Below the pieces are notes generated by a model. The model was not told the origin of the DNA, searched no databases, and was given only the letters and a program-made list of their open reading frames with translations. Positions 47,031-56,703 of a stretch of 64,000 nt of DNA are shown piece by piece; the first letter of the stretch is position 1; each line of letters opens with the position of its first letter. Source of the stretch: an uncultured Dysgonomonas sp. (lineage in GTDB: Bacteria > Bacteroidota > Bacteroidia > Bacteroidales > Dysgonomonadaceae); assembly GCA_900556485.1 (NCBI GenBank), contig USOX01000005.1, forward strand, positions 96,308 through 160,307, read 5' to 3'. The position numbers and the translations under genes are program-made.

Positions 47031-47930
47031 ATGCAATTATTAGAACCTCAACATTGGACAGAATACGAGTTAATTGATTCGGGTGATTATGAAAAGTTAG
47101 AACGATTTGGAAAATATGTTGCCCGTCGTCCTGAACCTCAGGCTGTCTGGCGAAAATCCTTAGCTGAGAGTGAATGGGAACAGCTGGCAGATGCTACATT
47201 CAAAAGGGAAAAGGGTAAAAATGCACAGGACGGAAATGATAAAGGTATCTGGATGCAAAAGAAAGGAATGCCGGATCAATGGTTCATAAATTATAAATAT
47301 AAAGAAATGAACCTTCGATTTCGTTTGGGGTTGACTTCTTTTAAGCATGTGGGTATTTTTCCTGAACAGGCCGAAAACTGGAATTTTATATATGACACTG
47401 TAAGAAATATAAATATTTCGGAACCGAAAGTACTGAATCTGTTTGCATATACAGGAGGGGCATCTATTGCTGCAAAAAGTGCCGGAGCCGATGTTACACA
47501 TGTGGATTCGGTAAAACAAGTAATTACATGGTCGCGCGAAAATATGGAGGCGTCTAATCTGGATAATATCCGCTGGATTGTAGAGGATGCTCTTAAATTT
47601 TGTCGGCGTGAGGTAAAGCGAGGTAAGAAATATAATGGAATTATTCTTGACCCTCCGGCTTATGGACGTGGTCCTGATGGAGAAAGATGGATATTGGAAG
47701 AGAACATTGCAGAGCTTATGTCGTTGTGTAGCGAGTTGCTTGAAAGTGAAAATTCATTTCTTATCCTCAACCTATATTCTATGGGATTTTCGGCAGTGAT
47801 AGCGGAGAATCTTATTAAAGATTATTTTCCGGATATTAAGGATTGCCAATATGGGGAGCTTGTAGTACCCGAAAAATCGGGTAAAAGATTGCCATTGAGC
47901 GTGTATGCCAGATTTGTAAGAAAAGGGTGA
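47031..47930 (+). CDS. class I SAM-dependent methyltransferase, RlmI/RlmK-like
   Basis: A 299-residue methyltransferase. SAM-binding motif I is VLNLFAYTGGASIAAKSAGA, then VTHVDSVKQVITWSRENM; the catalytic-loop motif is IILDPPAYGRGPDGERW. These are typical of the 23S rRNA 5-methylcytosine/7-methylguanosine group (RlmI, RlmL/K), though the short N-terminal part lacks a PUA or THUMP domain. The target is probably rRNA. It is co-directional with, and 5 bp after, the HerA-like gene. Confidence 0.88.
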   Translation: MQLLEPQHWTEYELIDSGDYEKLERFGKYVARRPEPQAVWRKSLAESEWEQLADATFKREKGKNAQDGNDKGIWMQKKGMPDQWFINYKYKEMNLRFRLGLTSFKHVGIFPEQAENWNFIYDTVRNINISEPKVLNLFAYTGGASIAAKSAGADVTHVDSVKQVITWSRENMEASNLDNIRWIVEDALKFCRREVKRGKKYNGIILDPPAYGRGPDGERWILEENIAELMSLCSELLESENSFLILNLYSMGFSAVIAENLIKDYFPDIKDCQYGELVVPEKSGKRLPLSVYARFVRKG

Positions 47931-48140
47931 AATAAAAAAGGATAATTTCTGCTTGGAAAATAGGTGAATATATGGATTCGCCCTATATATTTTTATAAGC
48001 AAATGTAAGTCATTTCAATAAAAGTGAAATTATCATCAGCATTTATACGAAAAAGCATTAACTTTCGTTGATTTTTTAAGACACAAACATAAAAACGAAT
48101 ATTATAAAACGAAACTAAACTAATGTAAATCAATAAAATT

Positions 48141-50819
48141 ATGAAGAAAGGACTAACCATTATCGGTGTTGTGCTGATAGTCATTGTTGTGGCTATGCTG
48201 GCAATACCGTTTTTGTTTAAGGACAAAATCAAAACAGCCGTTATAGATGTTGCCAACGAGCAACTAAATGCTAAGGTGGATATTCAGGACTTTGGATTGA
48301 ATTTATTCTCTAATTTTCCTAATGCAACACTTTCTCTTCAGAATGCGTCTGTAGCAGGTGTAGGAGACTTTGAAAAAGATACTTTGTTGCAAGCTCAGTC
48401 TGCTAGTGTGACTATCGATCTGATGAGTCTTTTTGGTAGCAACTATAGTATATCAAAAATCAATCTTGAAAAAGCTTCGGTATATGCAAAAAAGTTAGCA
48501 GATGGCAGAACCAACTGGGATATCATGAAGGTGGACTCTACTGCAACAGAAACGACAGAAGATGGTAGCAGCACGCCTTTTAATCTGGATTTGAAGAGGA
48601 TTTCGATAAAAGATTGTAATATCGTTTATCAGGATGATTCTACAAAAATGAAGGCTATTATAAACGGATGGAATGGTGAAATATCAGGGAATTTTTCGGC
48701 AAGTGAAACAACTTTAAAAATAAATACAGTAATCAATGAATTATCATTTATAGACGCCGGTGTTCCATATTTGAGTAAGGCAAAGGTGACAGCTGATGCT
48801 GAAATAGGTGCTGATCTGGATAATATGAAGTTTAAATTTACAGAAAGTAAACTTCAACTAAATGAACTGAAAGCTTCTATTGACGGTTCGTTTGCAATGG
48901 TGGGAGAAGATATGGAAGGCATGGACTTTGACCTGAAACTGAATGCACCTGATACTCAGTTCAAAGATATATTGTCGTTGGTGCCAGCTATGTATACTGC
49001 CGATTTTAAAGATGTGAAAACATCGGGAACAGCTTCTCTGGATGCTTCGGTTAAAGGCCTGATGCAGGGCGAGACTTATCCTGCTTTTGATGTGAAGATC
49101 ATTGTAAGTGATGCTATGTTCCAATATCCGTCACTTCCTAAAGCTGTTAATAATATAAATGTGGACTTGGCTGTAAACAGCAAGGGAGGTTCGTTAGATA
49201 ATATGGTAATTGATATTAGCAAATTTGGTTTTTCTCTAGGAGGTAATCCTTTTAGCGGTAAGTTAAATGTAACAACACCTATGAGTGATGCCAACCTGAA
49301 AGCTCATGCTAATGGTACTCTGGATTTGGGTATGATAAAGGAAGTGTATCCATTGGAGAAAGGTACAGAGCTCAATGGACGAATAGATGCAAATATTGAT
49401 ATAGCAACCCGTATGTCGGCTATCGAGAAAGAACAGTATGAGAGTGTTTCTGCTACAGGACATTTGAAACTGAATAATATGGTGTATAAAGCTACAGATA
49501 TGCCAGAAGTATTGATTAACAATGCTGCAATGGAATTTACTCCTAGATATGTGAATCTTTCGTCACTGGATGTGAAGATCGGTAAAAATGATATATCGGC
49601 AAGTGGGCGCCTCGAAAACTTTATTGCTTATGCAATGAAAGACCAAACATTGAAAGGACAATTGAATATCAAATCTAACTATCTGAATGCAAATGATTTC
49701 ATAAGTGAAGAAACTGCAACCGGTACAACTTCGGAAGAAACAACCTCAACAACAGAAGATATTATTATTCCTAAAAATATTGATTTTACTCTGAATGCAG
49801 CATTAAACCAGATTGTATATGATAAGATCAATATAACCAATATGGCAGGTGCAATGTCGATTCGTAACGGCGTTCTTACTTTGAACAATGTAGGTGCTAA
49901 TGCATTAGGTGGATCATGTAAAATCAACGGTTCGTATGATACATCTGATCCGGTGAAGCCTAAGGTGAATTTTGACATAGCTTTATCAAAAGTATCTTTT
50001 GCCGAAACATTCAAATCGGTTGAATCGGTGCAGAAATTCGCTCCTATCTTCGAAAATCTGATAGGAACTTATTCTATGAATCTGAAATTCAATACTTCCT
50101 TTGGTGCTTCTATCATGGAAACACTGGCAGGCTTGACTGGTAGCGGAGCATTGCAGACAAGTGATGTGAAAGTGGAAAATGTAGCCGCATTGACAGCACT
50201 TTCCTCTGCCTTGAAAACTGATGCACTAAGTACTATTTCGCCAAAAGATTTGAATTTGCCATTTACTATTGATAATGGAAAAATCATAACGAAACCATTC
50301 AATGTAAATATTGGAAATGGAGGAATGATGAAGTTAGAAGGTTCTACAGGCTTAGATCAGAGTATTAACTATGCAGGTACTGTAACTCTGCCTAAGTCGA
50401 TGGCAAATAATTATATCAATAATGTGCCTATTACTATTACCGGAACTTTCAATAGTCCTAAAATAGGTGTGGATACGAAAGCACTGGTTACAGAAGCAGC
50501 TTCGTCAATTGTAAGTGGATTACTAGGCGGAAAAGATGGTAGCAGTGTATCTACATCGTTGTCGGATGAAAAGGAAAAACAAATAGCTAAACTAAGGACA
50601 GAGGCAGATAATGCTGCTAAAAAATTAGTTGAAGAAGCGCAAAAGCAATCAGATAATCTGGTGAGCAAGTCAGGAAGCAACGCTATTGCTAAAGCTGCAG
50701 CCAAAGCAGCAGGTAAAAAACTGGTGGATGAAGCAGAAAAACAAGGACAGAATCTTCGTAATAAGGCTGAAGAGCAGATAAAGAAGATAGAAGGTGAGTC
50801 GGAAGCAGCTGCTGAATAA
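48141..50819 (+). CDS. AsmA-family membrane protein with C-terminal coiled coil
   Basis: An 892-residue envelope protein. A single N-terminal membrane anchor (LTIIGVVLIVIVVAMLAIPF) is followed by the AsmA start (LFKDKIKTAVIDVANEQLNA, VDIQDFGLNLFSNFPNATLS) and a long beta-rich region (about 40-770) of the AsmA/TamB type, now viewed as lipid-transfer bridges between membranes (family knowledge). A GTTSEETTSTTED linker lies at about 535-547. Residues about 805-892 are a Lys/Glu/Ala-rich coiled coil (KQIAKLRTEADNAAKKLVEE). It has its own 210-bp upstream gap and is followed by a terminator. Confidence 0.9.
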   Translation: MKKGLTIIGVVLIVIVVAMLAIPFLFKDKIKTAVIDVANEQLNAKVDIQDFGLNLFSNFPNATLSLQNASVAGVGDFEKDTLLQAQSASVTIDLMSLFGSNYSISKINLEKASVYAKKLADGRTNWDIMKVDSTATETTEDGSSTPFNLDLKRISIKDCNIVYQDDSTKMKAIINGWNGEISGNFSASETTLKINTVINELSFIDAGVPYLSKAKVTADAEIGADLDNMKFKFTESKLQLNELKASIDGSFAMVGEDMEGMDFDLKLNAPDTQFKDILSLVPAMYTADFKDVKTSGTASLDASVKGLMQGETYPAFDVKIIVSDAMFQYPSLPKAVNNINVDLAVNSKGGSLDNMVIDISKFGFSLGGNPFSGKLNVTTPMSDANLKAHANGTLDLGMIKEVYPLEKGTELNGRIDANIDIATRMSAIEKEQYESVSATGHLKLNNMVYKATDMPEVLINNAAMEFTPRYVNLSSLDVKIGKNDISASGRLENFIAYAMKDQTLKGQLNIKSNYLNANDFISEETATGTTSEETTSTTEDIIIPKNIDFTLNAALNQIVYDKINITNMAGAMSIRNGVLTLNNVGANALGGSCKINGSYDTSDPVKPKVNFDIALSKVSFAETFKSVESVQKFAPIFENLIGTYSMNLKFNTSFGASIMETLAGLTGSGALQTSDVKVENVAALTALSSALKTDALSTISPKDLNLPFTIDNGKIITKPFNVNIGNGGMMKLEGSTGLDQSINYAGTVTLPKSMANNYINNVPITITGTFNSPKIGVDTKALVTEAASSIVSGLLGGKDGSSVSTSLSDEKEKQIAKLRTEADNAAKKLVEEAQKQSDNLVSKSGSNAIAKAAAKAAGKKLVDEAEKQGQNLRNKAEEQIKKIEGESEAAAE

Positions 50820-50845
50820 TTGAAAAATAGACTTTAGGAATAAAA

Positions 50846-50882
50846 TAAGAGGGTGAATTTAGATTCACCCTCTTGTTGTTTT
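50846..50882 (+). terminator. terminator of the AsmA-like gene
   Basis: AGAGGGTGAAT pairs with ATTCACCCTCT across TTAG, followed by TGTTGTTTTG. A second small hairpin, GGCAGA-TGTATATG-TCTGCC, lies just after (50887-50906) ahead of the facing pectin methylesterase end. Confidence 0.75.
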
Positions 50883-50924
50883 GTATTGGCAGATGTATAT
50901 GTCTGCCTCTACGAGCCATTGAAT

Positions 50925-52766
50925 TTAAGGAAGCTGCATCCAGCTATGATCACTGATTGCATCCATAATTTTTGTTCTGTTTTCGTATCCTGCTTCAAAT
51001 TCAGTTTTGGTAAGCTGATATTGAACATTCGCCTGACGTCCGCTTAAATCGAGTAATGTTCCGCCAATGTTCATGCTGCCGTACTCTTTCCATCCGCTTT
51101 CTAAACTTGCTATTGCCGGATTAGGGGATTTTCCTGCATCTACTTTCCATCCGCCTGTAGCTATATGTGAATCCATTTTACAGTTGATAAATGCGGCATT
51201 ATCGTAATATGAACTGCTGTATGAACTTCGTGCTAGATAGGTTGTACCATTTGCAACACCTTCGTCTTTGGTAAGTGAGCAGTTAAGGAATACAAATCCT
51301 TTGGCATTGCTGCTTTGTGGTCTGGCTTGTAGAATATATCCGTCGCTACTTACCGATCTTATCTCACATTGCTCGAATAAAGCTGTTGAGGGGCTTCCCC
51401 AAATGAAGTCTACATCACCGGCAATTAATGTGTTGTAGAACCAGCAGTATCCTTTAACGTTTACAGTATCTTGTTTACTAATGAGGTTGCAATTTACAAA
51501 GGCTAATGTATATGAACCAACATTGAAATAGATTACTTCTGCCTGATCGCCATTTCCTGTTTTTACGTGTACGTTTTCCATCGTGAGGTCTTCGAAACGT
51601 ATATTGTGAGACGATTCGATAAGGAATATGGCACGTCCTCCATCAGTGATATTACCTGTACCAAATTCAGGGCGTACGGCTGTTGCTCCAACACCCGGAT
51701 TCAGGGCATCATAATTATCGTAACGGATAATTACACCTTCGCGGCTTTCACCTTTTATGGTCAGATTGTTTTTGCCTCTCATATATAGTAACTCTTCGTA
51801 AATACCGTTTTTGATAGAAATGGTTACTTTCGCATCTTTACCTATTTGTGCTGCATAGTCGATTGCTGCTTGTATAGTACGGAAATCGGCTTCGCCATCA
51901 TCATCTACAGTGAGGGTTGAAGAAGTAAGAGCAGGTGCAGTACTCCTGGTTTTGAACGTCCATTCGTCTTTAGCTATTCCTTCGAATCCTTCGCATACAA
52001 TCGCATTTGCTTCTATAGTCACATAATATTCGGTATCATATTCAAGAACGGCATAGTGAGGTTTTATTCTTACAGTATTGCCACTGATAGTAACAGGGTT
52101 GTAATTAACAGCTCTAAGCCTGCTTCCATTTCCGGTACTAGGTAATCCGATGATGTCTACTTTGGTTGAATTGTATAATCCTTTGCTGCTTACATGTTTA
52201 TCCTCCATTTTTATTTCATCTACTTTTGTTCCATCTTTTTTGTATATGGCGATGCTACCACTGTTACCAAGCGATGGCTGGCTATCGAATGTGATATCCA
52301 GATAAGTATCGGTATAGGCATTCTGTTCGTCAACAGTTGGTGACAGGCTGTACTGGTATATTACAGGTTCGAATGCTTCTAGCAACAGGGTAATTGTTTT
52401 TTCGCCTACAGTATAGAAGATAGCGAGAAGATCACCTTCTTTATCGGTGGTATATACTTGTGAACTGGTTGAAATCTTGTTATCACTATAGCTATAGTTT
52501 ACGGCTTCGGCATTGTTAATAGTCAACATACTTTCTTCGAAAACCCAGATTTCGTCAGCTCTTTCGGGCATTGCTACAGGACGACCATTAGAGACGGAGC
52601 TTACGCATGAGATGACTTTGTAATGCCCGATAAGTTCCTGATGTGTGACTTCTTTTAGAGGAATAGGGTCGGGTTCGATGGAGATGTACTTGGTGTCTTC
52701 ACTGCATGCTGCAAGATTGATTAGTGCCAGTAGTACCGGTAGGATAATAAATAATCTTTTTTTCAT
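50925..52766 (-). CDS. pectin methylesterase (carbohydrate esterase family 8) with N-terminal Ig-like domains, lipoprotein
   Basis: A 613-residue lipoprotein (signal IILPVLLALINLAACSED). Residues about 35-135 are a lipocalin-like or META-type segment of unknown role. About 140-275 is an Ig-like Big_5 domain (YLDITFDSQPSLGN, YDTEYYVTIEANAIVCEGF). The CE8 beta-helix starts at about 287 (LTVDDDGEADFRTIQAAIDY) and carries the catalytic pair in SKQDTVNVKG and AGDVDFIWGSPS, with the substrate Arg in TYLARSSYSSSY. It removes methyl esters from homogalacturonan, preparing it for pectate lyase. It stands alone 35 kb from the PL1 gene and is not in the SusC/SusD locus. Confidence 0.9.
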   Translation of the reverse strand: MKKRLFIILPVLLALINLAACSEDTKYISIEPDPIPLKEVTHQELIGHYKVISCVSSVSNGRPVAMPERADEIWVFEESMLTINNAEAVNYSYSDNKISTSSQVYTTDKEGDLLAIFYTVGEKTITLLLEAFEPVIYQYSLSPTVDEQNAYTDTYLDITFDSQPSLGNSGSIAIYKKDGTKVDEIKMEDKHVSSKGLYNSTKVDIIGLPSTGNGSRLRAVNYNPVTISGNTVRIKPHYAVLEYDTEYYVTIEANAIVCEGFEGIAKDEWTFKTRSTAPALTSSTLTVDDDGEADFRTIQAAIDYAAQIGKDAKVTISIKNGIYEELLYMRGKNNLTIKGESREGVIIRYDNYDALNPGVGATAVRPEFGTGNITDGGRAIFLIESSHNIRFEDLTMENVHVKTGNGDQAEVIYFNVGSYTLAFVNCNLISKQDTVNVKGYCWFYNTLIAGDVDFIWGSPSTALFEQCEIRSVSSDGYILQARPQSSNAKGFVFLNCSLTKDEGVANGTTYLARSSYSSSYYDNAAFINCKMDSHIATGGWKVDAGKSPNPAIASLESGWKEYGSMNIGGTLLDLSGRQANVQYQLTKTEFEAGYENRTKIMDAISDHSWMQLP

Positions 52767-53045
52767 TCCTTGTGTGTTTATGATAATATTAAGTATCTAG
52801 ATATTGCACTCTTGCAATAATTATATTTTTCGTTAACAGATTTCCCAAAATGGGTTAAAATATGTTGCAATAATACAAAATAGAGTGTAGGTAAGCAGGG
52901 GTAATTTTGGTTAAATATGGTAGACGTATCGTTAAGGGAGGGTGGAATATTTGTTTAAAATTTTATCTATGTATTTTTTAGTTTAATGGTAGGAAGTTTA
53001 CTAGTATGATATATAAGGATAAAAAGTTACAATGAAAAAATGGTA

Positions 53046-53071
53046 AAAAAGTGTCACCTATGTCACTTTTT
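53046..53071. promoter_or_regulatory. 26-bp inverted motif with two GTCAC units (copy B)
   Basis: AAAAAGTG and CACTTTTT arms around TCACCTATGT; differs by one base from the reverse complement of 10676-10701. A half copy, ATGTCACTTTTTT, follows at 53140-53152. It lies in the 503-bp gap between the divergent pectin methylesterase (start 52766) and the small secreted protein (start 53270); the rest of the gap is AT-rich with no gene. Confidence 0.5.
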
Positions 53072-53269
53072 TAGATTTGATTGGTATTTAATGTGTTTAT
53101 ATATAGTTGTTTATCGTAATAAAATACTGAGGGGATATATGTCACTTTTTTTGTTTCATTTTTATTGAAATTAATTCTTAAAAAACTGTTAGAATTTTTC
53201 ATGGCTTTATCTATGATGAAAGCGATCGCAAAAAGGTCGAATGTTTCATTTTTAAATTATAGAAAAAGT

Positions 53270-53470
53270 ATGAAAAAGATTGTTTTATTATCTATGGCGT
53301 TAGTTTTTGTTGGTGTAGCATCTGCTCAAAACATTGTGTTGAATCAGAGTAAAAAAGTACAGAGTATTCTTACTGAGGAGGGAACAGCAACCTCTACTGA
53401 ATTAGTTAATAAAAGGCCTTCTAAGAATCAACTGCCAATGAAAGGTGGCGATGTGGAAATTGGCATCTAA
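53270..53470 (+). CDS. small secreted protein
   Basis: A 66-residue product starting MKKIVLLSMALVFVGVASAQ, a clean signal peptide that leaves about 46 residues (NIVLNQSKKVQSILTEEGTA and on to GGDVEIGI). The longer frame from 53165 adds an unlikely prefix, and the GTATGAAAAAG context at 53270 favours the internal start. The mature peptide is short, polar and cysteine-free. No family recognised. It is followed by a strong terminator and preceded by the TGTCAC motif, so it is likely a separately regulated gene. Confidence 0.6.
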   Translation: MKKIVLLSMALVFVGVASAQNIVLNQSKKVQSILTEEGTATSTELVNKRPSKNQLPMKGGDVEIGI

Positions 53471-53496
53471 ATCTTGTAGATTTAATCTCTTATAAA

Positions 53497-53540
53497 AAAT
53501 ATCCATATCTGCATAACAGATATGGATATTCTTATTTTAA
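53497..53540. terminator. bidirectional terminator between the small secreted protein and phospholipase genes
   Basis: AATATCCATATCTG pairs with CAGATATGGATATT around CATAA, with CTTATTTTAAA on one side and A-rich sequence on the other, so it can serve both convergent genes. Confidence 0.8.
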
Positions 53541-53566
53541 AATTAAAGTAATTGCTAATCAGTTTC

Positions 53567-54466
53567 TTAGAATATACTGTAAAAATCAGGTTTTATACAT
53601 ATTCCTACTCTAATATTCATTACATATTTATTGTAATCTAACAGGCTTTCGCCGTATCCCTGGAAGAAACGAGCAAAAAGATATTGGTTTGATCTTTCTG
53701 ATATTCTGAAACTTGCAGATAGGACTGTGTTAATATTACCGAATCCTTTTCTTGGATTGATCTCGGCGGCCAGCCACCATTTATGCTTATTGCTAATATA
53801 ATTTATTGAAATATAACCTAACCCTCTGTAATCTAACAGATCTTTGTTATTGCCACCATCGACATAAGGGATCCAAAATTCTCCGGCCAGATTGAATCTG
53901 GCATTGAAATAATATTTGGTTGATAGGCTTATATAGTTCCAACTACGGGAATCTTCTTCATCTCTACCATTCGATTCGTGCTTTAGTTGGACGAATATGG
54001 CTCCGGCTAACTTGTTCTTGTAGAATAAGTATTTACCGAGTCCAAGCCCTGGATTGTAATTGGTGTCGCGGAATGGACTTGAGGTAGCGTAGATATCCCA
54101 AAACGATTTTTGAGTATAAGTAAGATAAGCGAATGTATTGAAAGGCAATACACTTCGAGTTAACCGTTGCCTTATACTTATCTGAAATGAGGCATCAGCA
54201 GAGTTCTTTGTTATCTCTTCATTTAAAGGCACCCCTGTAACAAAATAGGTGTCTTTGTATACAGCAAATGCAGGAAGTTTATCGGCTAGCCTGACTGCCT
54301 CGCTTTCGGATATTGCCATTTGTTTGGGACGAAAGATATGAGGATCGTTCATAGCTTCATCATACTGCCGACGGATTGTATCATTGTCAATGCGACTGAT
54401 ATCTTCCTGAGAGAAAAGTGTACCGCATATTGTTAATAGCAAGGAAAAAAGAAGTATTCTTAACAT
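53567..54466 (-). CDS. pldA: outer-membrane phospholipase A1
   Basis: A 299-residue outer-membrane beta-barrel lipase that cleaves phospholipids misplaced in the outer leaflet. Signal peptide 1-19. The active-site string KHESNGRDEEDSRSWN holds His163, Ser165 and Asn177, with the same 14-residue His-to-Asn spacing as E. coli OmpLA (His142, Ser144, Asn156). The barrel strands continue to a C-terminal VGICIKPDFYSIF. It follows the 100-residue gene by 28 bp, perhaps as one unit. Confidence 0.9.
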   Translation of the reverse strand: MLRILLFSLLLTICGTLFSQEDISRIDNDTIRRQYDEAMNDPHIFRPKQMAISESEAVRLADKLPAFAVYKDTYFVTGVPLNEEITKNSADASFQISIRQRLTRSVLPFNTFAYLTYTQKSFWDIYATSSPFRDTNYNPGLGLGKYLFYKNKLAGAIFVQLKHESNGRDEEDSRSWNYISLSTKYYFNARFNLAGEFWIPYVDGGNNKDLLDYRGLGYISINYISNKHKWWLAAEINPRKGFGNINTVLSASFRISERSNQYLFARFFQGYGESLLDYNKYVMNIRVGICIKPDFYSIF

Positions 54467-54494
54467 ATCTGTATTCTAAATAGTTAATGTAGTA

Positions 54495-54797
54495 TTATGC
54501 AAAAACAAACTGTTCAATAAATTTATCGTTATTTATATCATCCATGTATTTGATAATTACACCTGCGTTTGTTAACGAATGATGTAATTGATCACTTAAT
54601 GTACCTGTGTAGATCATATCTACCTTTTTTGTCGTCATCAATTTTGAGAAAAAAGTATCATTGACTTTTTCCATTTTAATATTCTCTACTTCGAAAATAT
54701 TACTTCCTTTTAATCTAAACAGATTAATCATTGTATTATTTTGTAATCCTCTACTTAATGCCCCTTTTTGTGTTAATATTACTACCACTTTTTCCAT
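54495..54797 (-). CDS. small protein, weakly NifX/NifB-like
   Basis: A 100-residue soluble protein starting MEKVVVILTQKGALSRGLQN, with VDMIYTGTLSDQLHHSLTNA and GVIIKYMDD near the end. The layout (beta-alpha start, a late block where a question of which element gives rise to a product is followed by GVIIKY) recalls the dinitrogenase iron-molybdenum cofactor-binding fold (Pfam 02579), but lacks a cysteine or clear cluster motif. Treat it as hypothetical. It lies upstream of pldA and may be co-transcribed; no functional link is apparent. Confidence 0.45.
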   Translation of the reverse strand: MEKVVVILTQKGALSRGLQNNTMINLFRLKGSNIFEVENIKMEKVNDTFFSKLMTTKKVDMIYTGTLSDQLHHSLTNAGVIIKYMDDINNDKFIEQFVFA

Positions 54798-55004
54798 AAA
54801 TTCAATTGAAAGATATGTTAATGAACGGTCTTTTAATAAATAGACTAATATGGGTTTTAATAATCAGTTACTATTCTAAAAACAGTCACTTGTCTTCAAT
54901 TGTTCAAAATAGAGTCAGTATTATACTTTTTTCCTTAAAAGCCACTCTTTATTCCTTTGTAAATAGGATAAAGTATGATGAGAGAATATAGATGAAAAGG
55001 CTTC

Positions 55005-55790
55005 TTATTTTCCTTTCATGTAAACTATCCAATATAAACAACCTACAAAGCCGGCACCTCCGATTATATTTCCGATTGTTGCGGGCAATAGATTATGCGT
55101 TAAAAAAGTAGCCCATGAAATATCTGCTCCCGAATATATGGCAGCAGGGATAAAAAACATGTTAGCAATAGAATGTTCGAATCCTAAAGTTACGAATAAC
55201 ATAACGGGAATCCAAATACCGATACATTTACCTATAATATCTTTGCCTGCATATCCCATCCATGTACCCAGGCAAACCAACCAGTTTGCGCCTATACCTT
55301 TAAGTAGGACTTTATAAAAATCCTGATTGACTTTGGCCTCACTATAATGATGCAGGTATGATAACCAAGGATCGTGAGATATTAAGCCAGTCTGATATGA
55401 CATGCAATAGGCTATAAATTGTGTACCTATGAAGTTAAATATATAAGAAATGATTAAAACTTTGAGAACAGCACTTATCCTGATGTCTTTTTGCAAATAG
55501 GGCAGGATCAATCCTGTACAATCACTAGTGAAAAGATCGGCACCTGCAACGGAAACCATAATCAGTCCTATTGGGAATAATGCTCCTGCTACAAATTTGA
55601 CTAAGCCTGGGTTTGCTAATCCTATGCCGGGTATACCTCCAGCAACAATAACAGTGAGTAGTCCGCCAAAAGCAATGAATGTACCTCCCAGAAAAGCCAG
55701 GATTGCAAATTTATGGAAAGGCATTCTTGTTTTATATATACCGGATGCACAGAATTCCGAAGCTATTTCTTTGGGATTATTGTAGCTCAT
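55005..55790 (-). CDS. formate/nitrite transporter family channel (FocA/NirC type)
   Basis: A 261-residue inner-membrane protein with six hydrophobic segments. Family signatures: KFAILAFLGGTFIAFGGLLT, LFPIGLIMVSVAGADLFTSD, LKGIGANWLVCLGTWMGYAG, and GFEHSIANMFFIPAAIYSGA, with the conserved His of the pore in the last. It moves formate, nitrite or hydrosulfide, depending on the subgroup. It is separate from the TerC gene upstream (88-bp gap) and has a -7 box. Confidence 0.92.
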   Translation of the reverse strand: MSYNNPKEIASEFCASGIYKTRMPFHKFAILAFLGGTFIAFGGLLTVIVAGGIPGIGLANPGLVKFVAGALFPIGLIMVSVAGADLFTSDCTGLILPYLQKDIRISAVLKVLIISYIFNFIGTQFIAYCMSYQTGLISHDPWLSYLHHYSEAKVNQDFYKVLLKGIGANWLVCLGTWMGYAGKDIIGKCIGIWIPVMLFVTLGFEHSIANMFFIPAAIYSGADISWATFLTHNLLPATIGNIIGGAGFVGCLYWIVYMKGK

Positions 55791-55814
55791 TTTTTACATT
55801 CATTTTTGGAGGTG

Positions 55815-55822
55815 CAAAGATA
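55815..55822 (-). promoter_or_regulatory. candidate -7 box for the FNT channel gene
   Basis: The minus strand reads TATCTTTG followed by C, an exact TAnnTTTG, 25 bp upstream of the ATG at 55790. Confidence 0.5.
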
Positions 55823-55878
55823 TATAATAATCCATATATATTCAATGTATAGAGCTAAATTGATCTTTATAGCTATTG

Positions 55879-56703
55879 CTATTCTTTTTCTATGAGTTCA
55901 GAATCATTTAGTTTGACAGGTTTAGCTTTTTTCCTAAGTTTCATATTAAGGAATTCTACTAATAGAGAGAAAGCAATGGCAAAATAAATATAGCCTTTTG
56001 GTATTTCTCCCACTTCGCTACCAAATATAGAGATATGTGATAAATGCGCAGACTCAACAAGTAACATAACACCAATAAGGATAAGAAATGATAAGCCTAA
56101 CATTTGTATTGTAGGATGTTGGTTGACAAATCTGCTAACAGGCCCTGCAAATAATAGCATAACTAAGACTGCAATCATAACTGCTGTAACCATAATTGTC
56201 ATGGCTCCTGTATATCCGAATTCGTTGAAACTAACTAATCCAACAGCAGTAAGTACGCTATCGAATGAGAATACTATATCTAAAGCTACGATTTGAAGTA
56301 TAACACTCCAAAAACTGCTTTTGACAACACCTTGTTCAGCGTCGCTTTTTCCTTCCAGTTTGTGGTGGATTTCGGTTACACTTTTATACAATAAGAAGAG
56401 TCCTCCTAAGCCTATGATGATACTCTGGCCAGATATAGAACCATCAAGCCATGATGTGTCGAAAGATATTAAAGGTTTGGTAAGTTGTATTAGCCACGAA
56501 ATGCAAAATAACAGCAATATACGAAAGCACATAGCTAATAATAAGCCTAAAGTACGTGCTTTAGGTTGTTCTTTATCTGGGAGTTTTGATGATATAATAG
56601 ATAGAAAAACTATGTTATCTATACCCAAAACTATTTCTAAAAAAGCCAAAGTTAATAATGCGATCCAAGCACTAGGCAAGAGAAATGTTTCTAAAATTTC
56701 CAT
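55879..56703 (-). CDS. TerC-family integral membrane protein
   Basis: A 274-residue polytopic protein of the TerC family (metal-ion/tellurite resistance-type, now linked with Mn/Ca export at the membrane). Hallmarks: LEIVLGIDNIVFLSIISSKL, ALDIVFSFDSVLTAVGLV with acidic residues inside the membrane, HPTIQMLGLSFLILIGVMLL and YIYFAIAFSLLVEFLN. Eight or so membrane segments and a short basic C-terminus. Stands alone. Confidence 0.92.
   Translation of the reverse strand: MEILETFLLPSAWIALLTLAFLEIVLGIDNIVFLSIISSKLPDKEQPKARTLGLLLAMCFRILLLFCISWLIQLTKPLISFDTSWLDGSISGQSIIIGLGGLFLLYKSVTEIHHKLEGKSDAEQGVVKSSFWSVILQIVALDIVFSFDSVLTAVGLVSFNEFGYTGAMTIMVTAVMIAVLVMLLFAGPVSRFVNQHPTIQMLGLSFLILIGVMLLVESAHLSHISIFGSEVGEIPKGYIYFAIAFSLLVEFLNMKLRKKAKPVKLNDSELIEKE

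Noticed and set aside
45529-47930. HerA-like ATPase plus methyltransferase as a possible anti-phage system
   Set aside because: The ATPase is DUF853/YjgR type and the methyltransferase is of the rRNA-modifying kind; no nuclease or other defence gene is near.
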